DNA from: Orthonyx spaldingii
Lineage: Eukaryota > Chordata > Aves > Passeriformes > Orthonychidae
Assembly (NCBI GenBank): GCA_013397795.1
Contig: VZTJ01000089.1
Coordinates: 821,200 to 885,199, forward strand
Direction: 5' to 3'
DNA: 64,000 nucleotides
The position numbers and the translations under genes were made by a program. Below, piece by piece: positions 1-15,000 of the stretch; the first letter of the stretch is position 1, and each line of letters starts with the position of its first letter. A model generated the notes under the pieces. That model was not told where the DNA came from. It was given only the letters and a program-made list of their open reading frames with translations, and searched no databases.

Positions 1-3000
1 CAAATGGTGTGCCAGGTGAAAATGGGTGACCGAAATTAATCTGAACAGGAGTTAAATTCTGAATACTGGCCTGACACAAGGAGAGCAGATTTTGAAGTAA
101 TTGCTCCCTTCTTGAAAAGCACTCAGAGCAGCAGAAAGTGTTAATGCGTGGTCATCACCCAGCTTCCACTATTTAAGCTGCTAGCAGGTAAAAAAACCGC
201 CAACCTGCATGGAAAAAACCATCCATCTATTTCCCATCTGTCATATTTTCTCAAATCCATTCCACATAAATCTGAATACACACGGGACAAAGTATATACC
301 ATTGGCCTCAATTCCACTTCAAAAATATACAGCACCACCAAAGACAAACCACAATCCCACAACTAAGCACACATTTCAGGACACATGCACTATACAATAC
401 TTTCCTGTACTGCTACAAAGAAATAATTTGACCAGTTTTGTATACCTGTGTTTAATGATTGCTACCTGGGTCTCACTCCAACATTCTCATCACCTTTGAT
501 GGCTGCTGACCCTTAAGAAAACCAGCAAAACCCAGACTGGATTGGATCCAAACTTCCAGGACTGCAGACCAATAGTGTCCGGTCTACATGCAATGGTGCC
601 TGTAGATTTTAGTCCTCTGAGTGACACTTTGTGATGCAGACAGGAGACAGCAGTGGAGTCTGACCTCTCTTGAATGGCCACTGTCTCCCTCCAACCACTG
701 CTATCCCAGGCACTGGGAAGTGAAAGAGGGAGTTTCTTTCTAAGCAATAGAACCCAACAGTTTAAGATGAAGAGTGCCAGCTTAAACTCCTGTGAATTAC
801 TAGGGATAGGTAGAAACCTTAACATATTACCATCAGTGAAATGATTGCCCATTGACAGATAAAATGTCTGGGTGAAATTCAGCACCTCAAAATGTAAGTA
901 GAAGACAGATTACCTCATTTTGATCAACTGGAAAGAGAAACGATCCATTTTGGTTTGAAGTAACTAACTCAGCAGTTGAAAAACAAAGTGAAAAAAAAAT
1001 TAAAATGGAAATGAGTTGAGGCTTTTACTTGAACCAAGATGCCTCTTAAATGTCTTGGCATGAACAGTGACTTTCCCAAATCTCTTTACGCTGTTTATTT
1101 CTAAATACCGGATGTCTGGTTTGCTCGGAGTGTGTGTGTGTGTGAAGTACTTGCCTGACTTGTCTGCCCCAATGTCACAATCACAGCACAGACTTCAAGA
1201 ACTCCTGGCACAGGGAGGAAACACAGAAAGCAGACAAAGGGTAGAATAGAGCATGTATTACATGTGGAACTGCTTTTCCAGTAATATGGACTAGGGTTCT
1301 CCTCCATAGCAATTTGGGGAGTCTAAGTCTGGCTGTGGTGGTGTCACCTGGCACTGAGTGGCAGAAGGGAACCAGCACAGAACATACAAGGGAAAACTCA
1401 GTTTAGCTCCTCAGAGAAGTCAGTGGCTTTGTGTACACCCAGTTGGGTTTCTTCAGAAACCGTTCCTGTATTTCTGGGGAGAGGCTTTGCCATTCAGAAT
1501 AAAAGCTTGTCTGCCCTGTGGGACCAGACACTGACTTCTCACAAAGGGTTTGCCCAGCGCAGTCCCCAGCACGGCACAGCCTGTGAGGGCCAACGCTGCG
1601 GAACCACGTGACATCACAAGGCTTGTTATCCCATCCTGCTCCTTCCAGCACCCTGATGGAAGAATCTGTGCTAATTACTGGTAATCAATTGCAGACTTTG
1701 TTTCCAAGGATCTAATCTTCAGCTTCATAGCAAAAACACTGCACCTAAGCTCAGCTAAAGGTGCTGGTCACCTGCCATCAACAAGGCAAGAGCTGCCTGG
1801 GTAGGGAACACCAAGACTCTGTCTCCTTCCACATTTAAGAGAAAAGCAGTGTTCCTGCTGTTGGGCTGCTGCCAGAGCTATTTCCATCAAGTGAACCTAC
1901 CGTGGACAGCAGACCTGTGCAGTCAAGAATTTAACAAGCCATAATGTCTCCCATGATATTTGGGCTACTAAAGACAGCCAGCCCAGGCCAGCAGGTTTCC
2001 TCCAGCAGCTTGCTAAGCTGTCAGCCACGGATGCCCCTTGCTGTCTCCACACACAGGCTGGCAGCACAAAGGGCCAGGCGTGCTCTTGGACTTAACAAAC
2101 CACGGAAAGCCCAAACCAGCATGACAGCAGACACAAACAAGAATGTAATTAGTGCTGGATTATAAATCTCTGGCTAGGTACCTGGAAACACTTGCATTGT
2201 GAGAGAAAGCAACAGCCTTGCTGATGGCATTTGGGCTTAATTTAGGTCACGATTACAGACAGGGTGCTCTGAGCTGGCAGGGGTCAGATGGCAAATCAAA
2301 AACAGGCTCATATTTGTCTTGCCTCCTGCTGCTAGCCTCACCTTTCCAGCCCCACAGCCCAGACAGAGGCAAGCACTGTTCTCCCCTGGCCAGCTGGTGA
2401 GCAGCAAGTGTGGTGCAATTCATGCTTACTCTGCTTGCACTGTGTCTGTCCGTGGAACAGGAAAAAAAGACAACATAGTTGGGTTTTTTTGCTCTAAAGA
2501 GCATTTTTAAATCAAGAAAGCACAAATGTCCAAATCCAGCAAGGGGAATGTGCAGGTCAGCTTCTGCTGGGGAATCTGAGTTGAAGACAGGCCCTGCACA
2601 GCCTTGGGATCAGAGAACCCAGAGACAGACTTTTGAAAAGAACTCAGGGCAGCTCTGCAGCTCCAGCTCACAGCCCAGAATGTTTCTTGTCAGACAGGGT
2701 GACACCCAGAGCATGGCAGATCCAAGACCTTTGCTGGCTCTCATGCACATGCCAGTGAGTAGGAGCTAGCAGTGAATTTAGAAGCTCCCTGCCATCCCCA
2801 GAACCACAGGGTGCCAGTTGGATCTGCAGCCACCACGGCACAGGAATGTGTGTCTGAGCAGTGTCCCAGCCTCCACAGAGCGAGGAAGGAGCCGTGACTC
2901 ACCCAAAACTGGAGGGGAGGTGAAAGACTCCAGACCTCGGCATCCCACCACTGGATCCTGCCATCCCTCCTAAAGCATTTCAGAGCTGTTTTTTCATCCT

Positions 3001-6000
3001 TGCTTGAGTGGGATCAAGAAGCCAGGGTCTGACCAATCCAGGAGGGAACCCTGTGAACAGAGTGTGGAAGGGACTTTAATAGGAACATTAATAAATGAAC
3101 TGCTTTTCAAAGGGCCAGACGGTGTTTGAAGTGTTAATGGTTGAAGGCTACTGTATGATTTAAAAGCTTGCTGGTGTGGACACTGGCTGGCTTTGTTTGA
3201 GGTGGTTTGCATTTCAGGCCCACCAGCTCTCATGCATCTCCAGAGAGGCAAATTTAGCTGTCACTTGAACTGAACCCTGACTGACACTTCATGCTGATTT
3301 TCTCAGGAGTTTAGTGGCTGGTCAGTTGGTCCTGGCAGGAAAGCAATACAGAACTAGCTGCAAAGGTTTGGATCTGATCTAAAATCCCTCTGAGTCGCTG
3401 CAAAACATTCCTCTGATATCAGTAGGTTTTGGATGGGGGCCATCACAAACAAGACACGTGCTAAAGTACATCACAGTTGTTTCTATCCAGGAGAGCAAAA
3501 CAGGTTTCTGAGGGAAAACTAGCAGCTGGAGAGGGAAATGGGAGTCTGGTCCCCCAGCAATAGCTTGTGCCTCAACGAGTGCCATGGTAGCCAAGGAGGG
3601 ACAATGGTCCCAGCTTTCCTATCCTGGCCTCTTGGGTACATTTGGGCTTCTGCCAACGTTCCTGGAGATTTTTAAGTGCACAGAGCAATCAGGCTCCAGT
3701 TGCTCCTACCAGTTTGCAGACATCCTACCACCTGTAGCATTTTACTCTTTAACCCCACACTATTGTGAACAGGGCTGTGAAGTACAACAAGCAGCACATC
3801 AGAAATCAGGCAGCCCAGGTTTTCCTCCAGCAAAGCAAGGCAAAGAAAAGTTATTCAACTCAGCTCTTTGAAGCTCAAGATAACTTCAAGCTTCAACTGA
3901 AGCTCAAGAATAGGCGTATCTATCAGGGAAACAACCTCCACCAGAGCCCATACTGGAGAGACAGAAGACTATTGCTACAACTAAAGCTGTCTTGGGGCAG
4001 AGTGGGTCAAGCACAGCCATCTCAAAGCTCTTCCCCTGGCAGAGTGCTGTGTCAGATGCTTAAGGAAGGCCTTGCCAGAGGAATCTGTGCATTCTTTCAA
4101 CAGTTAACAGTTGGGGGTCAAAGCTTTCTGTGCACACTGAAAGGCTGTAGGACAGGATTTGTTTCGTAGTGCTATTCTCTATGGCTCCATTCCCCATGGC
4201 TCTATACTCAGCCAGCATGAAAAAGATGCTTCCTAAACCTGGTTACATCAGCACTTATGTGCCACAGTCAATTATGTCTCCATCAAATGGTTCCTAATTA
4301 CGGGCAGTCACTTGTTTAAGTGCTCAAGCCTGGCAAGGTATGAGGCCCACATTGCCTCAGTGCTCTCAGAGCTTTCAGTGCCTAAGCAATGTGGGGCTCC
4401 TGGAGGGGGGTCACACACAAGAGATTATGAGGAGAAAGCATAAACTGCCAGTCAGGAGCCAAGCACACAAGCACAGAATCCACCAAACATGGTCACTGGT
4501 GAGACTGATTGAGTGTGAGAGTGTATCTATCAGGGTACCCTGGCTTTCAAAGAAACAGAGTTCAATCTGGATGGGTTCATGGCAATGCAGAGGCTGCAAT
4601 CCAGTGTGCCATAAAGGATTAGATTTAAAATATCCCTCTTTTCTCCCAAAAGATGGGGCAGAACAACTCCACAGGCAGTTCATTTGGACAGCCAGTTTAC
4701 ACCTGCAGTTACTTTCCCCCTAGATCAGACTGGGTTAGGGAGTGACCGTATGGGTCACACTGGTCAGGCCAGCAGGTGGGAGATCGCTGGGAGTCTCCTC
4801 ATTTCATTTAGCACAGATGATGACAACCTGACTACAGCCTTAGATCTTCTTATAGAGAGAACTCTAGGCAGTTTGTGAAAAATAGACTCATGACATTAAA
4901 TACCAGATGGTTTTTGGAAAGATGACACAGTTGGGAGAACAACCCACTGATTAGTTTTGAGCAGCATACAACCATACACTCTTCCTGTCTGCAGCCACTC
5001 AGACCCTGTGGCAGCAGGCAAATGCAGCTTAAAGTATCATTTTTAGCTATTAAAAAGCTGCCAAGCCTCAGTTTTTATCTGCCAGCAATTTTGCAATAAC
5101 AAATTCAGGATAATAATAAATTTTATTCACCCAATAATTATCAGTCTGCAGATCACTTACAAGCAATCGCTACGGGTTTGGGTATTTAAAACCCAGGTGC
5201 TTTGCTGTGGGCATGTCAAGGACATCACTCAGGTTTCTGAGAGAATCTTTGTGCTGTGAGGACTTGCAAGCCCCCTCTAAAATACACAGAAAAGGTACTA
5301 TTTTAGCCAATCTAGAAATGCAGTAAAAGTACACAAGTAATCCAGTTACAGGAAGGAACAGGGCAGATGCCAAGCCTGTCAGGGGAACAGGAGGAAAGCA
5401 GAGATAAATGCAACTTATGTGCTTTAAAAATAAATCAATACAGACAATCCTTGTTTTACTGTTTTTCCCCCAACCTGCTAAAATATGCAATTAGCTCATT
5501 TACAGATCAAGAATTGATGGTTTATGGGCAAATTGCTCCTTGTTTGTTTCCCTTCACTCCTAAAGGTTGAAGTTAATGGAAAAGTTACTAAGAAGTTTCT
5601 GGTTCGGTGTGTCTTCTAAAGTTACATGAATTTCAGTAAAATCAAGATGTTTTCTGAGAAGTTTTCAATCCCCTCCAGCCCCTGTCAGCTCCCCACACCT
5701 CCCAAACAAATCTGTGAAAAATGATATTTGTGGTAAAATTTCCATTTGGATAAAGAACATTTCATTAAGGAACAGAATGAGACACTGAATACAAAGTTCA
5801 GACCAATTTTAGTTGAAACATTGGCTACATATGTTTTCCCAAATTGCTTTTCTTCATCTAATTTTGTATTATTTTCCTGCATATTATTTTCAATGGAAAA
5901 AGATACTTTGATAAAAAGGACTTGGAGGTTTCCAGGTTGAACCATACAGAGGTTTTGTATCTCCTGGGTGCTTCACAGACCGGAGCTCTGTTTGTTTCAA

Positions 6001-9000
6001 ATATGCACTATATTTATTCCAAATAAACTCCATAAATCAATCTGTGTAATAGAAACCAGAAAAGTTTATGCAAAACAAATACAGAAAGTCATAAATACTG
6101 TGTTCAAGATGTCATTTTTGTGGCTGGTATATTTCTAGAGTATGTTTTTACTGTTCGTGGGATAAATTTTTCAGAAACATTAAAATCCTTCCTCCCTTCC
6201 ATTCTCTACAGGTTTATCCCAAAGAAATAGCGAGCCGAACTCTATAAACCAGCATTTATTAAATCCAAATGGGCCCTTCATCTTACAGTAGCTTTCACTA
6301 TAATCTATTTGATCTTTCAAAGTAGTTGGAAAATTATTTCAAGGGGAACTTTCACAGAACAAATTAACTTGAAAGAAGAGAACATTTTATACCCCAAAGA
6401 GGGAGGAAAGCAATTTCCTCAGTTTTCCCCTTTCTGCATTCCCCTCAGCCCAACTGCAGATGCACAGATTTGGAAAGACAATCTGTGGCTGCTGTTGCCT
6501 GATCTTGGCAGCGATGCCAGAAGCTCACGGAAAGCAGGGCCACAGACTCGTGGGGCCACGAGGCTACAACCGTGACAAGTTCATCCTTGGGGGAGCTCCA
6601 GATCGCAGAGGAGACGGGCAGGAGCAGACTCATGGAAACTAAAAATGGTTTGCTCAAGCTGCAATTAAAAATCTACCTCTTAAAAGTTACCCTCTGTATT
6701 TTTAGAGGGACGTTATTTCCTGCCTGCTACAGCTCTTCAAACTGCTTGTTAAGTCAGTAGATAAAAATAGCGCTGGGGCCATAACCTGCTCAGCAGATCC
6801 AGGCACCTGCCAGTATTAAGAATCCAAACATTAAGGCAGTAAAGAGACACTGAGAGGGTGAAGGCCCAGGGTAGATGGGGTGCCAGTGGTTGGGGTGTTC
6901 CACCAAGCGCTAAATCCATCGATTGGCAAACACGATGTCCCCATTCTCTCTCCAACAGCCCACTGTTTCTCTTTGGATTCATTCAACTCATCAGAGCATT
7001 AAAATGTCTTTCTGAACAAGTTTCTTAAATTAACAGCAGGACACTAGGAATCTTCATCCAGTCTGAAAAGCCTGTATGAATTTTCTTCATCAGACCAAAG
7101 TAAAAATGCTAATTTTCTCTGTCTCCATGCATGTGGAGGCTGCAGGAACAAAGCAAAGAATGGAGCTGAGAGGGACTAGGCATTTGGGGTCATGGGGGTG
7201 AGACAGCCAAAGGAAAAAAAGACAAGTTTTCTGTATGAGTGTCAGAGGATTTGGAAGTAGCCTGGCTGAAGCATTTCATCCCAGGCCTGGATCACACTGT
7301 TCCCTACAGCATGCACTGCTGAAGGTTTCTGCCTCATAAGTCTGCTGTTCTACATTCCCTTGATGGCTGACAAGTTTACCTGAGGAGTGCTAACTTCACT
7401 ATCCTAAGCTGTAGAGAAAAAAAGTAAGATTTTGAAAGGCTTTAGAAAAAGAGGATTTCCTTAGTGTTCTCTTTCAGAGATCAGATATTTGTTTCATCCT
7501 TTTGGTGAGGTTACAAACTGTACATTCTTAAAGCTTTCCTGTAAGTTGATTTCTTCTTTTGGGCTGAATTACTGTTAGAGCCATACAGCACTGGGAGCTA
7601 TAACACAAGATCTAAACCAGTATCCACCAGGTTTTCTTCCACAGCTGCACAGTGTGGTAGGGAAGGCCTGAGGAACACTTTGTCCTTATTTTAGAGGTGA
7701 GGAACCTGAGGCATGATGTGAGGACAAATATGTGATTTGGCCAACATCAGAAAAGAGCCAATGGCAGGTCGTGAAAGCCTCATTTTGGTACCCAAGCAAT
7801 AAATGCCTCTCCTGCTTTAGTAATGATAGGGGTGTCTTTTTGATCTCTGCCCTTCAGTGCTGGATTGCAGACAAGCCGTTCTCAGATGCCCATGAAAGCT
7901 TCCAATCCCACTGAGCAATACAGAAACCCTGCTGGCAGATGCACACAGTGAAGAAACTGCCAGCACCCAGGCACAATGTAGGATCTGCCAAGAGCACAAA
8001 CTTTATCACCTCTCACTGGACACCTACTTCCTCCAGCACCCAAAAGCCCACGCAGAGCCAACAACAACCAAACTCCAGACAGGAGCTACCCACTGGCTCA
8101 GGACTCTGAGAAACCTCAGTTCACCTTTAACCACCTTGCTCAGCACAAGCAATCTTTGTCTAAGAGCCACGGCCTGGCACTTCTCTCTCGGCCAGCTACA
8201 AAGCTTCCCTGTACTCTATGTAACCTTTCAAGAGAGACAAAATCATCTGCTGCTCCATGTTTAACCCAGGCAGGTGGTTTTACCACAGGCTGCTGCTCAG
8301 TGGATGCTGTGTTCCACCCCAGAGGGGGCTGGATTTCCTTTGTTTAAAATGGGAGTGGGGAAACAGACAAGGGAAGGAAGCAATGCTTTTATGATGTGTT
8401 TCCTGAAGGAAGGTTGTGAAGTTCCACTCATATTAGGGACTCTCTTGTTCTCCTCTCACAATTAAAAAAAGTCCCCATCTGCTGATCTGTACATCTCTGA
8501 CTAGTCTTTCCTAGGAGAATGAGAAGGAGGTTGCAGAACTGACAAGAACCGTTCCAGGAGAAGGGATCCACCAAAGACTTGCAGGCCACGTTGTTAAGTT
8601 ATAAAACTAAATGGCTGGAGCAGGCAAAGCTCTTCAGGACATCAGACATCCCTGCCCCAGTCAGGGAGCTGCAGTCATGTTAGATCAGGGCATTCAAAGG
8701 GAGCTGTGCAGTCACAGCCTCCAAAACTTTTGCTGCAGCCAGTTTTGAGGAAGGCTGTTGACAAGGAAGAGAACTGTAATAAATAGATAACTCCTGTGAC
8801 AAGGCACAGAACTATTTATAGCAACCTTGAACTCCACTGCTGGTTAAACCTACAAGATGAAGAGACACCAAACAAGACACCCCTCCTCTTCAGGCAGCTG
8901 GATTAATCCAGCAGAGCAGAAAGCATCCACAGGGAGCCTGATACTTCTGCATGTTGACCCAGGAAAGGGGCAGCACAGCAGGAAGCTCAGCAGAGCCTGG
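1..9000. other. Intergenic DNA, no gene recognised
   Basis: Every open frame here is short and none resembles a known protein or shows a splice-bounded exon. The base composition is ordinary and AT-leaning. The only local patterns I see are a short TG run near 1,131 and a repeated TGAAGCTCAAG word around 3,870-3,911. No tRNA-like, rRNA-like or retroelement coding sequence was recognised. It lies far upstream of RFLNA and could hold distal regulatory DNA, but nothing in the sequence alone shows that. Confidence 0.6.
1131..1144. repeat. (TG)7 microsatellite
   Basis: Seven uninterrupted TG dinucleotides in otherwise unique intergenic sequence. It is short, so it may not be polymorphic. Confidence 0.85.
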
Positions 9001-12000
9001 TAAAAGCACCTCTAAACATTTGCCCTTTTCCATTCCAATGGGGAAAATCAAGTGAAAGAAATTTGGAGAGTCTTAGATGGATAAGAACTCACCCAGAATG
9101 TCTGTATGCAGGCCAAGGCTTTGCAGAAGAGGCTGATGATGTTTTGGGATGGGAATGCAGAGAGGTAGGGGTGTGTGTAGCACTGGAGGTGTGGGGCTGG
9201 TGAGCGGCCAGAGGCTGGGTGTAGATGGATCAGGAGTTGCCATGGGAGCAGCAGCGCCACGTTACAAAGCTCAGGCGGGATGTGTGGGAGCAGGAGCTGT
9301 GCAGGAGCAGGGTCTCTCTCGAGCAGCCCTTGGCAAGCTGCTGCAGGGAGGAAGCTGCTCCTGCAGATGCAGAGGAGCTGTCAGGGGACAGAACACTCCT
9401 CCCAGCACTGGCAGAGACTTCGCAGATGCTCTGGCCAAGTCACGTTTTAACAGCCCCATGCCTCAGTTTCCCCAGCTGTAAACTATTACAGGGATGTTTT
9501 GTGGCTGAATGCAGCCCATACTCACAAAGCAAGCAGAGCTCTTTGGACAGATGATCCCAAGGAATATAAAGCATTTACTTGAGATTTTTTTCCTGTGCTT
9601 CCCTCTGATCTTTGATGCTGACACCTAAATAATTTACAATGTGAAGAAGGAAGGAAAACACCAGAAGCAATCACACCAAAGCATGCAGCCTCCTCTAGGC
9701 ATGGCCCAGGAGTTTTGGGGAAGGAAGGAATGTGCTCCCACCCCACCCCTTCAACAGTCCTTCTGCATGATGACATGCAAGTGCTTGTTGATCAGTTTAT
9801 GGATCTGGGGACTGACAGACTTTGAAGTCAGAGCTTGGCATCCCCAGTTATATGCTAGGACTTGAAAGGATCAAAGCTGCCAGCATTTTTGAGGCCTCAT
9901 GAATGAGCTGCACTGGTAATGGCAGCTCTGAATTCAGGATTGGCTCCTAATCTCCCCAAGAGCGTCACAAGCATGAGCACACATTCTGTGGGCAATCTGG
10001 TGGCCTTTCACTGTCTGCATTCCATGCTGTGAGCTGCAGAAGGAGGGCACACTACAACACTGTGACACATTGCACTACTTATCGCTGGTTTCCAGCGTGG
10101 AGGATGTATTCTGCAAGCAATTCCAGGGCAGGATTTCCTACAAAGAGGCACTAATGACAACAAAAACGTTAGCTCAGCATTTAGATTCCAGCTGGAGTTT
10201 GCAGATGTGGTAGACAGGGATAAATACCCTCTTGTTTTTTCACAGGAGTGACTCTTCCAGGTTTAGGGACTGCACTGTCTTTGTTACAGGGTCAGATCCT
10301 GGACAAGGGCTGTTTAGTGTCCCAGTCCTTTTTATGTGAACATATCTGAGCTGGAGAAGAGGAGAAAGAAAAAGAAGGTACAGAGCAGCTCTGAGGGCAC
10401 AACTGCCTCTCGACAGTCAGAGTGACCCTCTTTCATGTGAGGCATCTGGGACACAGATACGAGCTGCTTCCAGTCTGATGTGCTGAAGGGGCAGAGGGCA
10501 GAATCCATGTGAGAAGTTTTACAACCTGTAGCCTGAGCATCAATCTAGCTGCCTACACGATCTGTGTGCAGCACACAGGTATAAATCAAACTCCTGAATA
10601 TGAGTTTTCTTTGATTAACATGTCCAACAACTTCCTTGCATTCCTTGCAATGCTCTTTGAAATTTGAACAAGCAAAGCTCTGTCCCAGCAGCCCCATTAA
10701 ATTGCCCGGTGGAGAGAGGAGCAGCAGGAATTCAGGCTGGTCAAACAGCCTTTTGATAGACCAGACTTGCTCAGCTCAGAAATGCTGTCTGAGTGCAAGC
10801 TCCAGCTACGTGCCCAGACTGCTCTGGTCTGCCCTCATCCTGAGGTCCTCCTTGGGAGGACTGTCAGGGTGACAGCAGACCAGACCCTGGCCCTTCACTG
10901 AGTAGTTGCCTTTCAATTCCAGTCTTGCAGGTTTGTAGCATTTCAAACGTACAGAGGCCCCAAAATCATACCATCATCCACCACCAGGAAGATATTTGGC
11001 ATGTCAAGAGTCTAATTCTGCGTCGTGACATTCTGTGTCACCCTTGTGACCAAAACTCTCGTGGTTTTTCTGGATTAATACATATTAACCAAGAGCTGTG
11101 AATTCCCAGGCTCCCCAAGCACTAATTCAGCCTGTAAAGGAGCCAGGCAAGGGACCACTGAGACATTACCATGAATGCCCTTGGAGCTCTTGCACACCTC
11201 ATGAGTACAGCTTATCAGTGTCTGTCTTAACTAGGAAGCAGTTATAGACTGTAAAATTCACATCACATATCCTGTTCCTGAGGTACTTTTCTTGGCCCAG
11301 AAGTTAGTTCAAAGGCACTCAAGTCTCATGCTGGAAATTCAAGACCACCTCTCTGAGTTCCCTCCACCACATGGTGAGAGGATCAAATTCACCCTTTGCT
11401 GGGAGTTACCTTTTTTTTGACTGAAAAACCATTAAAGACTGACATGCTGTTCACAGACATGTCACAGCTCTGAACTCACTCTGGGCTTGTTGCAGAGAGG
11501 CCTAAAGCTTTACATTGCCCAACACCAGTGCAAAGTCATCTGCTTGAGAGAACCGATTAAAATAAGTCAAGACTCTACTAAAACCAGAAAGACTGTATTT
11601 ATCTAAATAAAAAGGTCTTCTGAGAGCACTCAAAGATCACAGTATGAAAATAGAGCTCATATCTGAATTGGCTGGGTCAGTTATAAGTGGAGCTCAGTGC
11701 TGTTGTTTCCTGATGCCTCAGACCCATAGAAACTGCAAGAAATCCCCACAGGTCCCAGTGTGCTCAGACCCAGACCCACCCCAGCTCTCAGCCAGCAGCT
11801 CTGCTGGTGTTCGGAATGGCAGCAGCTCCCACATTTTTGCACTGCAGGCCCTCAGTTCAACGCCTGGAGCGCCAGCGGAGACACAGGTGCACGCACATCT
11901 CTGCAGTTCACTGTTCACAGACCTCCTGTGTTCCTGACTGGGACACTGAGTGATGCTTTTACACCTTCTAAGAATTCAACAAGGCATTAATAATCCAAGA

Positions 12001-15000
12001 GTCACATGCCCAACTGGCACTCAGAGTTGGATGAGATAAGAATTTACAGTGATGGGCACCATCACTCCCTCTCCCTTTCACATGAAAGCTTTAAATACAC
12101 AGTTTGGCTGGAAAACTTTGAAGAATTCCAGATTTTTTGAATCAGAACTGAAATCACAATTGCTTTCATCAGGCAGCATCAAACTAAAAAGGTCATTCAG
12201 AAGCCTTGTGTGATTTAATAAATGTATGTAATTTAACTGCTTGGGTTTCTTATTAGTGAAGTTAATTGTTGTATTTTAGTTTTCTTGCTATTTCTTAACT
12301 AAAGGCATTCTTGTTCTTTATGAGTCAGTCAGCAGGTGTACACATAACTTTATGTCAACATCTGATTACTACTTATTGCTCATTTAACTCAGCAAAATAT
12401 AAAAATTGGACCATGTCTCTAGGAAAATAAATAAAAGGAGAATGCTGTGGAGTTAGAGCAGAGAAGTTTTTCTTTAAAAATCAAAACAGGAGAGGTTTTC
12501 TTGAATATTTTTTCCAAGCACTGTTGTTATAGGTGTTTCCTGAGGAAGTGACGGACTTCCCCCCATTCCATGACTTGCACCCTCTAGTTTCTATTTTTTT
12601 CCTTTAAGCACAGAGTCCAAGAGGTACAAGCAGGCCAGCACAGTGGACAGTTATTTCACTTTGCTGCTAGAATGAACTGATAGGAAGAGAACCAGACTTC
12701 TTTGTACTCCATTAAAGCAAAGCAGGGTATAGAGGTGGTAGTGTGCTTAATTTTTGCTTAATTTTAGGCAGGTGCCTTGCTAAGCTGTGGCTACTACAAG
12801 CCACACAAACCCATCAGTGAAATTAAACATAATTTAGTTATTTTTATGACTGTGCTTCAGTGCAGGGCTTCTGCAATTGGAAGCCACCTGGCTGGGGATG
12901 GGTTTATGTTCTGCATTTCCAGAGCTCCCTGCCCAGCATTGTCAGGGCCACTCCACAGTGAGAGGGCTCCTGGGACCGCAGCTCCTTCTCCAGAGGAGCT
13001 GCCCCAGCACCATGATCTTATGAGAGTCCTTTGAGGACCTGATTTCAGTCCTTTGTTGCCACCAAGAGCCAACACACCAGTCCTGTGGTTGGCAATCCTC
13101 TGAGCGGTGGAATGTGGAAGGACAACTCTAAATTGGCCAGTAATGGACCCAATTCTTGTTTCTCCCACCCCAAGCTGGTGATCCCAACAACCTCACATCA
13201 CCTTTCACAGGAGAAGGTGACAGGTTCTGCACCTGACCCACAAACTCCCCCCCGTTTAGGGTGGAGAGAACTGGATTTCTGCAGTTCAGCTCTTTTATGG
13301 AGAGGAGCAATTCATAAAGGCAGAGCTTCAGGAGTGTTGAAAGCTTCAGGGAAAGGCAGGTTCAGATCAGCAGTGAGCTCTAGCCCACACATGCAGATAT
13401 GTAGATTATCCTCTAAAATTAACACCTAGCATGGTGCAGGTAGATTTGTAAAAAAAAAAAGGAGAGAAGCCTTAGGTAGCTGTGCTGACGCAGCTATTGG
13501 GATGTAGTTGCAAAAAACCACTTTTTTTGACCTCTCCTTGCATAGATGGATTCAACTGTACAGTATCACACCTTCTAAGTGGAGCACGTCAGCTCAGAGG
13601 CTTCACTGCACCTCATGTTCAGCCAGCAACAGCTTCGTGAGGAGCATAGGCTGATCCAGGGCACAGGCAAAATATTCCCTTTAGGACTTTGCTGCTGTGA
13701 CATTCTCAGCAGTCACTGCAAATCTTCTGCTGCTTTTCCTCCCCTCATCTTCCTCCTCTTCAAAAACCAGCATGGCCCATTTCCCCTGCCTTTGCAAACA
13801 CCTCTCCCAGACATTTACAGTGCAATATTTAGCAATGGGAAGTTGCTTCTTCGGCAAGTTTCCAAGCTGCTAAATGAGAAGTGCTGCAGGAAGGCGATGT
13901 TTTCTCCCACTGGGTTAACACCCTTCCCCTCAACTGTGCACAGGGGGGCTTGAAGCCAAGTCTTGTTTCTTGGATACTCTGAGTAAGGAGAGCTCATAGA
14001 AAAGCTGTTGCAAGGCATAAACGTTGGTTTTCATGCAAAGATTCCACTTAGGCCCAATGCAGGGTATGTCCAGGCAGAACACAGGCCCTGGTGCCAGCTT
14101 GATGCATCCTTAGCTAAGAGCTGTCCATGGAACTGACCAAAGCAAAGTGCCAACAGCACACAGAAGCACAAAGCTGCAAATCAGGGTAGAAAGCAAAGGT
14201 CTGATCTTAACTTTTTATGCAGACACAAAAGTGGGTAGCAAAGCTGCCCTCTGGTTTTACACTGACACACCTGCTTGCAGTTCAGCATAGTGACTCCAGA
14301 TTGGCACCAGCTTTCCTGCACACATCAATCAAGCCAGCAACCTCCACCTCAGCTGAGGCTGCTAGTTAACCAGAACAGGGGCAGCACATTTTGGGCAACA
14401 CACTTCCATGGGCTTTTACCATTGTTCCTTAGCCAGCATTGATCAGAGAACTAAAAAAGGTTGCCAAGTCCTCAAAAGATTTTAGTGCGAGAGATGCAGA
14501 CCACATGTGCTGAATGGTAAACAGCTCTTGAGGATCAGAATAAAACGGTCTTTATAGTCCAAGCAAACAAAAGTAAATGCCAGAATCTAAATGAAACAGA
14601 ATTTTCCAAAAGCCTAAAGTTACCAAGATTTCAGAGCTGAAAGTGTAGCCTTGTCTGTTTCTTAGAAAGACCTAAAGCACACCACATTATCAAGAGAGGT
14701 GACCCTGTGCTGTTCCCAGCAGGGCAGCAGTGTCTTTTCATTCTCTTCTCATTTCCAAGCACCCATCTGAGCAAAGCCAATCCATGATATTGCTTGAGCC
14801 TCCTATTAAAGTTACATGTAGTTGATTACTTTGTGAGGGGGTAGCCAGCAGACAGGAATATTGTCAATGAGGCAAATACCACTTACTGAATACAGCAATC
14901 CAGCCTAAGCCACACCACCAGAAACACAGTCCTAGCACAGAACAAGCTTTGAAATACTTCGCTTTTCTGCTTTAAAAACGTGTATCCAAAAACAGAGCTG

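Noticed and set aside
4769..4779. CCAGCAGGTGG, a partial CTCF-like match
   Set aside because: The flanking bases do not fit the longer consensus, and one such match in 64 kb is expected by chance.
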